Positions 24,715 to 36,730 of a stretch of DNA of 64,000 bases are shown piece after piece. The notes under the pieces are model-generated. The model saw only the letters and a list, made by a program, of their open reading frames with translations, was not told where the DNA came from and ran no database searches. Position numbers and translations under genes: made by a program. Source of the DNA: Rhodeus uyekii. Taxonomy: Eukaryota; Chordata; Actinopteri; Cypriniformes; Acheilognathidae. Location of the stretch: the NCBI GenBank assembly GCA_037043235.1, contig JAWRVZ010000063.1, positions 2,177,501-2,241,500 on the forward strand. The letters run 5' to 3'. Each line of letters opens with the position of its first letter. Position 1 is the first letter of the stretch.

Positions 24715-25105
24715 CACAAGCTGACCTCAAGGGCACCTGGGCCCACCAGCATATATAGCACGATCTTACCATTAGGTTCCCCGGGTCCTTCAGCTCATAC
24801 AGTACAAGCTGACCACTAGAGTCCCCTGATCCCTTAGCTTATATGACACAAGCTGACCACAAGGACCCTTGGGCCCCCCTAGCACATACAGCTCAAGCTG
24901 ACTACTAGGTTATCCTGGTCCCTCAGCTCATATGGCACAAGCTGACCACAAGGGCCCCTGATTCCCCCTCAAAACACACAGCACAATCTGGCCACTCAGG
25001 GCCCCAACCCCCTTGCCACTTACAACACAAGCTTACCACTGGGGGACTGAGGCCCCTCAAAATATACTGCACAAGTTGGCTACTAATGCCCCTGACTGCT
25101 GTTTT
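24715..25105. repeat. 44-bp minisatellite, about nine degenerate units
   Basis: The start word CACAAGCTGACC (or a close variant) occurs at 24715, 24759, 24803, 24847, 24892, 24936, 24982, 25026 and 25070, a spacing of 44-46 bp throughout. Each unit continues with a GGGCCCCTG-like block and CAGCTCATA-like spacer. Units differ by several substitutions, so the array is old. It is GC-rich compared with its surroundings. Confidence 0.9.
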
Positions 25106-25374
25106 TAGTTGTCTATAGTAAATCTACTAAAACCTCATCTAAAACCTAATTTGTTCAGCCAAATCACCCTTGTCGCTTGAAAGAAAAAGGCTTTTGGCAA
25201 TAGCTGTAGAGGCCGTAGAGGGGGTTTTGGGGGTCTTCCAAAGACGTGTGCCCAGAGCCCTCATGGGACCATGATCCAGCCTCTGTTTCACTCTGCCCTC
25301 TTTTTTATGGCAGTGATATCATTGTCGAATTTGGGGAATTGACTATCCCATGACATCCCCTGAGCTGTTAAAAC

Positions 25375-25416
<42 letters not shown>

Positions 25417-26123
25417 CTCTCTCCTAATCTAATAAAGTGCTCTCTGCCAGTAGTGTCTCACAATGAGCCTGAGGTGCTTTGCTAGCGCAAAAGAAAAAGC
25501 GAAGAAAATCAATAGCGATTTATAATTTACAATGGCAGAGGCCTGGCTACTTTTTTATGGCCTCCATTCTGGGCACTAAATATTGTATGAGAGACGCACA
25601 CGTATGTGGTCAAGGGAGTTGTATTGGGCAGAAATTCCTCATGGGGGTCGGAGGTGAGTGTGTGAAGAGGTTTTGGATTGATGGCTGAAAGCTGCCAAAA
25701 GATGTTCCTCAGTGGCTAGTGCTCAAACAAGGCGTTTGATTAGCTGGTCCATACTGGTTCATCAAGAATAATGCACAGAATATTGCTGGTGTCTGCACCA
25801 TAGCAATAGGGAAGCCATCATAAGCTATTAAAAGGCATGAGTGTGTAACACACTCACACACTTGCTGTTGACTCTCCAAGGTCTCATGCTCATCTCATAT
25901 TTGCTTTGTTCTTGTCTTTTTGTATTTTTTATGACCTCCTACACCAAACATGTACAGTCTGTGTGTGTACTTGATGTATACGTACTGTATGTATCCTTGC
26001 CTTGAGAACCCAGTCCTCGACTTCTTCGTTTACTGTAGGTGCCTGGCAGAGCTCTAGATACCAGAAAGTCATAGAGACTTGGAGATGGACTCTGGGACTG
26101 GGACTGGAAAAAACATTGTTGAA
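25106..26123. other. Intronic sequence with a TG/AG tract
   Basis: (TG)n at 25377-25404 runs directly into (AG)n to about 25415. No gene recognised. Confidence 0.5.
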
Positions 26124-26374
26124 AACACCTTAGAACACTACCTAGAAACACCTTAGAAACCACCATGTCTGAACCTGCTTCTGTAGAGTTCATTTCCAGC
26201 CCTAATCAAACTGATCCAGCTAATCAAGGTCTTGAAGATCACTAGGAACTTCCAATCAGGTGAAACTAAACTTTGTTGGACGTTGTCCCTCCAGGAGTCG
26301 GATTAGAAATCTCTGCACATTACGCTAGCAACCACCTAGCAACACGCCAGAAACCACCCACAATCCTCTACAAG
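26124..26374. repeat. Nested repeats: MITE inside an ACC/AGCAAC-rich repeat
   Basis: Flanks at 26124-26164 and 26324-26374 share CACCTTAGAAAC / CACCTAGCAACAC type units. Between them, about 26171-26312, lies a short element with TGTAGAGTTCATTTCCAGCC at the left and GAAACTAAACTTTGTTGGAC at the right, roughly inverted, which matches a common cyprinid MITE (CCCTAATCAAAC, CTAATCAAGGTCTT) from memory. Confidence 0.65.
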
Positions 26375-27669
26375 CTATATCGAAATGCCCAAGCAGTCAC
26401 GACAACAAGTTTTGCACTAGCACACACACACTCATTTGTGTGTCTATTGCAGTCAGTGTTACAAGTGACAGCATCTACCTCTGACAAGCCCTTATTGATT
26501 TTCGAAGGCCCCTGTGAGCGTGACTGACCAGCTCCATGGCTCCTCTAACTTTAAAACACATTTATGGGGCCGAGCAGAGGCCCTAGTGCCTGCCAAAAGT
26601 GTCTATGTGACAGAATCTGTGGAAAGGAAATCAATCCCATCACATCCCTACCGTCTCTTCCCGTACATCATCACAAAGCACTTTTGCCCTCAGCAGTCCT
26701 TCCATCTTTGCACCATTTACATGGTTTTACACAACAACACCGAATTACGTGCGAGGTAACATACAAACGCAGAAAAACAGCACGCATTTGCACTCTGTCT
26801 TTGCACACGCGCACACATGGGATCTTGACTGGCACGCGTCTCTGGGGAGAGAGTTTCTCGCAGCTGCTCCCCATGACTGCTCGAACCTGGGCACGTTTCA
26901 TATCGCCCGCTTCAAAAACAACAGCTCAATGTTGATCCCTCAAGTCTAGCATAAGGTGTGTGTTGATGAGGCTACGCAAACAAGCCTAAATTGGAGTCTG
27001 TCCCCTTTTATTCGTTGTGTGTATACATCACGCCTCAGGTGACATGTCTCCATGGTGACTTCCGGCCTTGATAGAGAAAAAACCCAATTAGTGGGAAAGC
27101 TGTTGATTGGTTTGAGGCAGTAATTAACGCAGGTGATGTTAATTAGGTCCCAAGAAACCAGTTATGCTGTTTTGGGAAAGCGTGCAAGCGTCTGCACACG
27201 TGTTTGTGAGTGCGTGTGTGTACTAAAGATGGAAAAGTGCCAGATTAAAAAAAAGAAAAGCTTCTAATATTATTCTCTGATACTTTATTGCTGGTGAAAG
27301 TTGCAGAGGATTTTAATATGCATGCAGGGTCCCTTGTGAACGAAGCTTGGCGTTGGGAAGTAGAATAATTGTACTTGGCTGATTATGGAAACGGGGACAA
27401 CCTGAGCGGAGAGGTGTTCCTGTCATCAGAGAAAAAGAAAGAAAGAGAGCAGGCAATGAGATTGATTAAAGGTTATTTAATGTTTGTTTAAAGCAAAGAG
27501 CTTCCATTATCCCTGCTAACTTCAAGACTAATAGAAGGGTCTTTCACAGATCTCCTTTGTTTAATTCTTGGTCCCTTTTTTTCCTAGGGACAGGCTGGGA
27601 TCTGTCTTTGGAAATGTCCTTGTTCATTTAAAACAGCAGCCGTAGATCTTTGAATTTGATCCGGTTTAT
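26375..27669. other. Intronic sequence; includes a motif-rich patch
   Basis: No gene. A candidate regulatory patch is listed at 27025-27180. Confidence 0.5.
27025..27180. promoter_or_regulatory. Candidate enhancer: X-box-like and TAATTA motifs
   Basis: GTCTCCATGGTGAC at 27046-27059 is close to the palindromic RFX X-box (GTNNCCATGGNNAC). Within 90 bp follow CAATTAG, GTAATTAACG and GTTAATTAGG. Repeat-free. Motif content only; no conservation data. Confidence 0.3.
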
Positions 27670-27860
27670 GAGTTCCATGTTGGACCAGGCTGGTTGGAGC
27701 TTTTATAGTGCTGGTCTAGCAGGTAGACCAGCAAAGTCAAGCTGTACGTAAGCAAAACTGAGCTGATGTTGCTGGTCAAGCAATACTCCTGCTTCCTATG
27801 CTGGGAACAGCAAAACATACCTCATTATGATGACCGCCAATGCTGGATTTTTTATCAGGT
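27670..27860. repeat. GCTGGT/ACCAGC-rich repeat
   Basis: Repeated GCTGGT, ACCAGC and their variants on both strands (GACCAGGCTGGTTGGAGC, GTGCTGGTCTAGCAGG, GTAGACCAGCAAAG), as in a widespread fish short repeat. Degraded. Confidence 0.45.
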
Positions 27861-28019
27861 TAGTTTCACCATGATAGTCCCATTCAGTCTGATTTGTGGC
27901 AGTCGGGGGTCCGCACAGGCCTGCAATGATTTGTTAGCGTGGTGCAGCTTGAAACTAAGAAGACGACATATAGAGGGAAGTCATAAGTGCTGAACGAGGA
28001 TTTTTTTCAGTGTGTGGGC

Positions 28020-28180
28020 ATAAAATGATATTATGTCCAGTACTCCACCATTATCATTTACTCAAGCCCTCGTGTCAAAAAAACAAAACAAAAAACCTTG
28101 TATCTCTCCTTCTATGCTCCATAGGAGAAAGTCAAAAACATGATTGTGAGAAAATTACATAATTTTCAGTTTTAACATCC
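28020..28180. repeat. Degraded copy of a common cyprinid MITE
   Basis: CATTTACTCAAGCCCTCGTGTC on one side and AAAATTACATAATTTTCAG on the other resemble the family seen more clearly at 33615-33935 and 51017-51342. Confidence 0.4.
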
Positions 28181-28876
28181 TTTTTACAATCACCTATGAC
28201 TTCCAGAATACACACAAAAACTTTAAAGCTAAAACTTGATTCTAATGATTGATTAATTAAAATGTAAAGACAGTCGTTTGGTGGTATTTTGGTTCTTTTA
28301 GAGACCATCGGCCAGCCTTTGTGAAGTTTCTGAGATGCATTTGAGAGCGGCAAACGTCACCTTTGCCGAGTGTTGTGCAGAGATGTTGTTTTGCTGTTTG
28401 AGGCTTGCACAAACATCAGGCAGCTCTCTATTCCCTTCAGAGACTTCACTGTTCAAAAACAGCACGAGTGAGGAAAACAAGGTGGAGACACACACACATT
28501 CACTCTCTGAAATGAGGGATATTGTCCTCGAGGGCCAAGATGTTCGTTATGGACCATTATGTTTTATTAAATGTACAGGAATTGTTGAATCTATAACGTT
28601 TATCTGCAATACTGTAAATGCACACCATGATTAATAATTAACTAAATAAGAAATGGCATTTTATTCATTATTTTGTATAATATTTACTAATATCCAAATT
28701 AGTACATTACTGTTACCAATTATTTTTTTATTTTTTTTACAGAAATTATTTTTATTCAGCAAAGATGCGTTAAATTATGGAAGCTTGTTTCTTCCACAGA
28801 ACAAATAATACTACTAAAAAAATAAAGAAATTTAATTGTGTTAACTTTTTCTATTTATAATATTACAAAAACCTGT
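28181..28876. other. Intronic sequence without recognised features
   Basis: No exon found. A short piece near 28747-28775 (TTTATTCAGCAAAGATGCG) matches the end of a common fish repeat related to that at 44880. Confidence 0.45.
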
Positions 28877-29205
28877 GTTAACACTTTACTTGAAGCCTTT
28901 ATGTATAATGCATTTTAAAAGTATTTTAATGCATTAATTATTCCTTGTAATGCACCTTATAATGAATTGTATGATCTCATGAGTAATTGTTTCCACAGTT
29001 ACAATAGATTATAGCACTTTTATTATGCCTCTAGAAAGTAGAACAAACAAACTATTTCAGATCTACGAGGAATCTGCAATTATCATAAAGCATTTAAACT
29101 TTGGTTACAATTTTTTCTGAAAAAATATATTAAATAGATTATGGATACCTTTATAATTCAGTGTACAAGTATAAGTCTTTAACTAAAGTGTCACCAAAAA
29201 TTCTT
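28877..29205. repeat. MITE with AACACTTTACTTGAAG ends
   Basis: The left end GTTAACACTTTACTTGAAG and right end CTTTAACTAAAGTGTCACC are imperfect inverted repeats. The interior has TAATGCACCTTATAATG and GTATGATCTCATGAG blocks known to me from a common cyprinid repeat. Confidence 0.65.
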
Positions 29206-30923
29206 TCTAAAATATAGGTTTTATGGTTTTCACAAAAAATATTAAGCCCGTAGGGTTTTTAAATCTGTAGCACCGGACCCCCTGTTGAAAAACTGTGATG
29301 TTGTGTATTTGTCTTTATTGTAGGCACTGTGAGAACTAGATTTGCATCTCCAAAGGAAATAGACATGCTTGAAAGACAACAAAAGAGTAGTGTACAGTTT
29401 TTAACAAAGTTTTATGTACAATAAAACAATTTTAGTCTAAAATAGAAATAACATTTATGCCAGTTTGTCATTGCCATTACCCTTAAGATTTTGTTTTCTT
29501 TCTATTTTTGACATTGTCTTTAAAGTATGTGTTTAAATTGATGCAAGAATACAACAACAACAACAACAACAAAAGAAAAGCAATCAGGATTCATCATCCC
29601 AATAGGTGCCAAAAAAGCCAATTGCAAATTCATTATGCACATATTACAAAACAATGACGTAATCAGTGGCAATTTAAAATAGTGTAATAGTGTGTAAAAT
29701 ATAAATGTAAGAGATTTTTACTTTTCAAAAGTACTTTAAAAGTAGAGTTGCACCTAAAGCTGAGTTTTTCTAGCAGAAGTTTGAATTAATTACCAAAAAA
29801 CAACAACATTATAATAATGAATAGAATAGCCGAGGAATAAATAAAGTGTCCCTGAGTTATGAATGATTTTAAATGTCTAACTGTTAAAGACATATTTGAT
29901 AGCTTACCATCTCTCAGTTTCCTGTAAATCTTGCATCATTAGCATGAGTAACGTGACACACTTTTTGATCTGTTTTCGTAAAGCCCAAACTGCCGCATGG
30001 TGTTTGTCAACTCATTTTTCTGAATACATCTGTTCTGTAATTATCATCCTCTTTCTAGAATATGTGTTTATATTGACTGGATAATTAAGCAGTCATCGTT
30101 CCATGAATATGTGACAGTTGTCACAGTATCATCCGCATTCTTGTAAGAGCTTCTACGACAGATCGCCAGCATGCCAACTTGGCATGGATCTTAACGGTAC
30201 CAGCATTATACCTGGCAGGGATTGACGTTTGTGTGACAGAGTTTTCCTGTTGCGTATCGATATTTCCTGCAGCATAGGTGGCTCATCTTTGATCACCGCT
30301 GGAACGCTAATTAAAAGGAATGATGCTGTCTTGAAGAGAGCAGTTTTAAGACAGAGGCCTGACAGCGTCTCCTCTCTTTCATTCAAGTCGTGAAGAGTTT
30401 TATCAGAAAGAAGAGCAGCTTGTCAGTAACAAAAGAGTTCTTGTTGCAGCAGGAGATAAATAATTCTGAGGATGTTCAAGAAACATTGAAGGACAGACAG
30501 ATATAGTAAGTACATATATAGCGTGTACACGTTGGTCATTAATATTGCTCATTACTTATTTGAGTAAGTACAATGTAACCACGTCAACTTAAAACAAAGT
30601 GTAACCTATTAATCTTATCTCAAAAGGAACACAGATTTTGTATACAATCGTATTATTATTCATAGGTTAGTGTACTGTAGGGGATTTATAGTTCAGACCC
30701 GAGGACCAGATATGTTGAATGAAGGCCAGGAGTCAGAAGTGCAGTCAATAGAAGACATTTTAGTGAAGTTTAGTTTGTAGTTTCATCAGCAGAAGCCAGT
30801 TTCAGGTCTCACAAGGAGTTCGTAGGCCGCCTCACATACAATAACATTGTTACAGCAATTATACTCTAACAGAGGCTACTAACTACGTCAATGATGACGT
30901 TTAAATGATTCTGATTGGCTAAT

Positions 30924-30954
<31 letters not shown>

Positions 30955-31121
30955 GATAAACAAAACTAGTAATTTTCCACACAAGAGACAGTCAGACAGT
31001 CGGAAGCATATCTTCGTTGATCACATGGTTGACGGGTTTGTGACGTGGATTGTCAAGAACAACAAGTCATTCCGTCTCCTGATGGTGCCAGTTAATCACC
31101 TCACCAATACAGACCATATTA
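29206..31121. other. Intronic sequence with small simple repeats
   Basis: (CAA)n at 29551-29573 and (GAAA)n at 30924-30956. The stretch 30660-30900 may be a degraded retroelement piece, but I could not place it. Confidence 0.45.
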
Positions 31122-31146
31122 ACACACACACACACACACACACACA
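31122..31146. repeat. (CA)n microsatellite
   Basis: Twelve CA units. Confidence 0.95.
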
Positions 31147-31367
31147 TACGCAGCTTCTCCAAGGCTGAACTCGTCCCAGGCTCCAACTATCAACAGAAAC
31201 TTCTCAAAACATTCTGATAACATGTTGTTAACATCTGTTGAGAAGTGCAGACAATATTCATATATATATATATAAGCGGCAATATATATAAGCGGCAATG
31301 GTTTTTCGAATCGTCTCTATCAGTACACATATTGTTTTCTTTAGTTTGAATAGAAACCAATATTAAT

Positions 31368-31472
<105 letters not shown>

Positions 31473-31508
31473 CATATATATACATATAGAGAGAGACAGA
31501 GACAAGTC

Positions 31509-31697
31509 GTCACCTTTATTTATTTAGAGCTTTATTCGCTGATAACAGGAAAAGGCTTCAATGATGCAAATTTTGATTCATTTTGGCTGTTCAGCAGCTC
31601 TAAAATAAAATAGTATCATTGTTCAGCTGAAGTCAGTTCACTGTTGATTCAGTTCCGTTGATCATCAATTATTAAATCAGTTCTACAGAAAAACAGT
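31509..31697. repeat. Interspersed repeat, family E copy 2
   Basis: Same blocks and order as at 6551-6735: TCACCTTTATTTAT, CATTGTTCAGCTGAAG, GTTGATTCAGTT and CAGTTCTACAGAAAA. It lies next to the TCTA array. Confidence 0.7.
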
Positions 31698-33614
31698 GGC
31701 AGTTGTCTAGGGGTGCATTTCTCAAAAGCATCATGAGCTAAAGACCATTGGTGGCAATGGTTCTCCTGTTCTTCTCTGGCCAACAAACAAATTAAACATT
31801 GTTTGGAAGCACCCAATGTTGATGAATGAATCTAAAATGGGTCAAATATCAGTATAACAAATACCATTGGTTGTGATAATGAATGTCTGAAGGCCAAATC
31901 ACTTTGAGGTGTCAATTACAACGACACCTTCAAAGTATTTAAAGCTGAACATCAAATAGAAGCACTTTAAAGCTCAAATCACAAGCATGTACAAACTACA
32001 TAAGAACAAGTAAACTCAGCAAATATCACTGGCACAATTCTGGGTGGTTCCTTCTAGCTCCAAGTCAGAAGAACCCTCTTTGATATTCAAATAGACTTGG
32101 GTGTTTCCTTTAATGTAAGCCAACCAGGTGAAAATCGTGTCGTACTTCAGTTTTCCTCAACAAGCTACTTGATTTGTGTTTTCATTCATGTCTGTAGCGG
32201 AAACATCCTGAATTACTCAACTACAAAGTTTGATAGGGTTTAGAGGTTTGTATGAACGATAGTAACAGTGATGTTTTTCTTAGAAGGCACCACTAATAAT
32301 TTAGAAGCCTTCTCTTAGCTCTTATGAAGTCGTTTGACTGCTAGTTATTGGTCTATCAACGAGACATCTTCATATCTGGTGTTCTACGCAGTGTGGTCCT
32401 GTTAGAAAAGATTTTAAGAGCAAATGCGATGCCAAATCAGGTACACCTGAATGTGCACTCCTTGACAAGTCTGCCTTCTCAAAGCCTTTATCTTTCGCAA
32501 ACCAGTTCATTTATTTATGAACAAAAACGAGGCGATGGCAAGGCAGCTAGCAGGAGCGTTTGATTGTGTCTGATGGTAGGAGCATGGCATCTGCTCCCGC
32601 GTGTGTGAGAGCCTGCGCCACAGTCAGGGAGCTGTCAGCCTTCTCCAGTGTAACGTGTGTGTGTGTGTTTGCATGACAGATGCAGTCTTCAACACACGTG
32701 TACACGCATAAACACGCACATACTTTTTCTTCCGACTTCTGCAGTCACTGATACCTGTCAGAACCCTCTCCGGGCTTCACGACGACTTGAAACGGAGCGT
32801 TTTCCCCGCTGCTCTAAAACACACTGTTGGCAGAGAGCAGGAGGCCTTTTTATTAGCAGGAATTTGGGCTTGCTGTCACATATCATCCTTCACCAGGAAC
32901 CTGAGCAAAGAGGAGAGGAGGAAGTAGGTAGGGAAAGAGAGAGAAAGTGCAAACCGGGACGAGAGAGCAGTTTCACTCCTTTTTCTCCTCTCTCTCTCAA
33001 AAGACATGTAAGGTACAAAGTGTCAGCAGTATCATCGTTATATGGAGTGCAGCTTAATCTTGCTGATGCTAAAGATAAATGGCTAGCGTTTCATAACAAG
33101 CCAGTGCGGCGTATTAGGACGTATAGAATATTTTTGTTCGCGAACCTCAGCATTTCTCAATATATGATTCTGTAATGTGCGTCGAGCTACCTGAAGTACT
33201 GAGCAAGCACGTACAGCTGTACTGCACAATGATGCCTATTTTTGGAGTGCATAGTTGAGAATTTATATGGCGTATGGTCAAGTTCCTCTTGTTATGCTCA
33301 GCATCGGTGCCTTCCCAGAAACAAATCTCAATTAGCAGGGTTGTATAGGCCTCTCTCTCTCTCCCTCTCTCTTGCTCAGACATTCTCCGATATTTCCACT
33401 GAGAAGGGTGCAACGAGGACAACATTTCCCTCTTTGCAAACAACATGACCAGCAAGCTTTTGCATGCAACAGTAATAATTAGATTTGCCCTAATGAGCCG
33501 CCAAACACACACGCAGAAGCACACACACATGGCGTAATGAGCAAGCAGTAAGACCGTAATTCAGAGCTGTGGCAGGGGGTGCAACGTGTATTGTTGGATC
33601 TGGCCTGAGTACTT
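31698..33614. other. Intronic sequence without recognised genes
   Basis: Includes a 172-codon open frame (32657-33175, +) with no family resemblance and (TC)n-type runs at about 33351-33374. Nothing else recognised. Confidence 0.5.
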
Positions 33615-33935
33615 TTAAAGGGATAGTTTATCACAAAATTAACATTTAAAATTATTTTCTCACCCTCGTGATGTTCCAAATACAAATGCCCATCCGTAAA
33701 ACGGAAAAATACATTTTGCTATTGATTTTTCACAGGTTTTTTACCCATATTGCGCATTGCCTTGTGTTGAGTTCTAGGGTCAAAGGAAATGTCAAAGGGT
33801 AATATGCTGGGATAAATGCTTTATGTGTACATGGAACACAATAGGGGACATTTTGAAGTATGTCCTGGCTACTCTTTTCCTTATAATGAAAGTAAATGCG
33901 GATTGGGGCTGTCATGTTGCAAAACAGATCATATC
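33615..33935. repeat. Common cyprinid MITE, internally interrupted
   Basis: AAAGGGATAGTTTATCAC, TTTCTCACCCTCGTGATG at the left and GGACATTTTGAAGTATGTC, ATAATGAAAGTAAATGCGG at the right match a very abundant cyprinid repeat. About 100 bp of unrelated sequence (33715-33825) separates the two parts. Confidence 0.65.
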
Positions 33936-36347
33936 ATATAATATCAGATCAGGTGACACCCTGTTTTCTTAAAAAATGCATTTGTTTTGATTCATATGAA
34001 AAAAAGTTTTATGGGTTTCGAATATGATTGTGAACTATTCGAACCTGTATCCATTTGGCACACCTCCTTTGGCACACGTTAGGCTGATTGTATAGTCCTC
34101 CAAAGGGACAATTTTGGACATGGAGTTGTCAGTTTGTTTAGACTTATGGATCAAAGCAGGATGCAATGAAATACGCACATGCATGATCACACATACACAC
34201 ACAAGTCGTACTGCGTATCATAATGATCTCACACACACATATGGACTCATTTGAATGTAAGAACACACACTAAATAAGGGTTGATAAAAGGCAGCAGGAC
34301 TGTGTTTTCATATTTACGGTTTCAATAATTAAAGTGCATAAATTTGGGGGCTGCTTTAGTTCTGATTAATTATTCATTAACAACATGTTAATTGCATCCG
34401 CTTTCTGAATATTTAACAAAATGCAAAAACAAAAGGGGAAAGCGAACGAGCTCTGCATCAATGTTATGAATATTCAAGAAGTTAATGAACAAAAGCCGAG
34501 AATGGAACAGAAACAAAGATGCGTTTTGAGGGAGGAATTTAGCATCCTGGGCAGGATTAGGCCGTTTGAAAGATAAGTAATCTCCAAGACGACGCTTGAC
34601 ATTTCCATAACAATCGCAAAGGAGAGAGCAAAGAGATAGAGGGAGGACTCAAAGATGAGCGGTCGTCATATGAGCCGTATTCAAAGTGACTTCAGAGTTG
34701 GAGGTGACCTGAAATCTCTGGGGTAAAATAAGAAAAAGAAAGTGTTGAAGTACACCCAGTGCGGCTTTGTAGGTGTAATGCAGCTCAAATGGTGGTTTGG
34801 CAGGCGTTCGAGTCTACATGTAAAAGAGACTCTCTTGTAATAGCCTTGATGGACAATACAGAGGAGCATTTGGCATTTAGCAGTAGGTGTGGTCTACAGA
34901 TGGTAATGATGGTGTATAAGTGACTGTTGGGGTCTGGTGGACTTTGACATTTCCCCGCATGGATAAGCATCACTTGTCCATCCATCCCGCATTCAGAATG
35001 CCATCTGTCAATCATGCGCTGTCATGCACACTTAATGTTTGTTACTCTGGTAGCAAATGCATGCTCACATGTGTATGCAACCTGAACCGACAATAATAAA
35101 TAGCTCAGTCACTGTAGCACTGTTTATCCATGCACAGCAATCCATTTTACTTACATAATCGTACATATCTTCGTGTAAAAAGAGACATGAACGTCAGGAA
35201 TGTGCCTTTTCTTCACTAGGGATGAGCGTGAGTGAATAAATATAATATTTTTGTTCTCATCTCAAAGGCTGTGGGAGAAGAGGACAGAGGGAGACCCATC
35301 AGGGACGACACCCCGTATAAACACATTAACTGCCCCGCTAGAGAGCTAGAGTAGCCTTCTTTCAACAAGCTCATTAGTATCACTTAATTAAAACGGCAGC
35401 TTTTGACTTTGATGCAAGAGGAAGCCGTGGTAAAAAAGGTGCCCATTATGAAAGTGGAGATCACACAGACACGTAGAGCGCCTTAACGTAAATATACAGT
35501 AACATTTTTGAAGGAAAGACTGTCGGGAAACAAGGGGAAGTGCAATAAAAGAAGAGGCAATTTTGTTGGTGATGGATTGCAGAACGCAGTAATGGACCCG
35601 AATTATACCTGCTTCTTGCAACTTGCATAAAACATTATTAAATGCACAGCAGCTTTGCATAAGCCAAATTAATCAGCGTCTACGTTTGCGGTGGCAAATC
35701 ACGACCCAAGCTTTTTTGATCATGGTTTTGTTGGAGCGGTGCTTTCTTAAGAGCAAAAGACTTAACTCAGCGAGGCAGTGCGTGGAACACGTTCGCGCGT
35801 GTGGATGGAGAAAGAGAGAGAGAGAGAGAGAGAGCATTGAAATGCAAGCACCCATTCTGCACTAATTAAAGCTACAACTCCTGAAATGCCATAATAACTG
35901 TTAATTACGGGCTCTGCTTTTTTCAACGTAATTTGCTAATTAGCCGCTACATTGGTGTGGCGTCTCCGGCTGGTTATTGGCAGGGCTGAGCGACAGCTAC
36001 TTGTGACTGGAGTGTAAATGACACCATTACGAGGTCCAGCAGCACTAGCGACCTGCCAGAAAACACTTAATTGCTTCTAGAACAGTCTGGCAAAGAGGAA
36101 GACCTTTATTCCATTTGCAACGTCCACAGATTTGACTCTTCTGTCTGTAAATGTAGCCCTTACTTTGCGCTTTGCATTTCTTGTCTTTAACTTGACTAAT
36201 TGTGCTTCTTGTTTTCTATGGTGTGGACATTGTGAACTTTACATGGTAAAGCATCTTGCTGCTTGTATTAAACCTGTAGCCAATGGAATCTTAAAGACCT
36301 CCTGAAATGGTCTGCAGTGATTTGTGTTCTTTCCTGTTTTTATGTGT
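33936..36347. other. Intronic sequence, repeat-poor
   Basis: Mostly unique DNA with many TAAT cores (for example 34320-34420 and 35865-36000). (GA)n at 35814-35834. No exon recognised. Confidence 0.5.
35865..36050. promoter_or_regulatory. Candidate conserved noncoding element rich in TAATTA
   Basis: ACTAATTAAAG, GTTAATTACGG, CGTAATTTGC and GCTAATTAGCC lie within 80 bp, followed by GGTTATTGGCAGGGC. Such homeodomain-site clusters are usual in developmental gene introns. Motif evidence only. Confidence 0.3.
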
Positions 36348-36730
36348 TTATCGCGGTTAATGTGGACCGGAAACCCCGCGATAGGTGAAAATCTGCGAAG
36401 TAGGATCAGACAATCAGCTCACGGGATACATCCACTCGTGCTCTTATTGGTCGATCTCGCGCCTGGAACCAATCACGTGTCTTGTCTGAGTGCTGTGGGC
36501 GTGTACAAAGCCTCTGAGAGAGTTTCTCTCTTTGTCTGGCATCCTGGGAAACCGTTTCTCTCGCATCACGAAAAAACAACGCTGCTTTCCGCAATACGGC
36601 TGCCGATATGGCGGTATTTTTTAGTTTATTTTTGGCGGTATTATCTTTTATTTTTCGATGAATATTTGTGAAAAATCCACGATGCACTGAGGCCGCGAAA
36701 CTTGAACCGCGAAGTGGCGAGGGATTACTG
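36348..36730. mobile_element. TA-flanked MITE, family A copy 2 (5' end altered)
   Basis: Reads TTTATCGCGGTTAATGTGGA as in the copy at 2535 and ends GCGAGGGATTACTG before TA (36731-36732). The CAGTGATCCCTCG left end is absent or disrupted: a CAGTGAT lies at 36315, followed by about 25 unrelated bases. Inner CCAAT (36469-36473), inverted CCAAT (36446-36450) and CACGTG (36474-36479) are kept. Confidence 0.8.

Noticed and set aside
24715..25105. Regularly spaced repeats that could suggest a CRISPR array
   Set aside because: The spacing word is degenerate, the whole unit repeats without unique spacers, and the DNA is from a vertebrate.
32657..33175. 172-codon open frame on the + strand
   Set aside because: Composition follows GT and GA tracts; no family resemblance.
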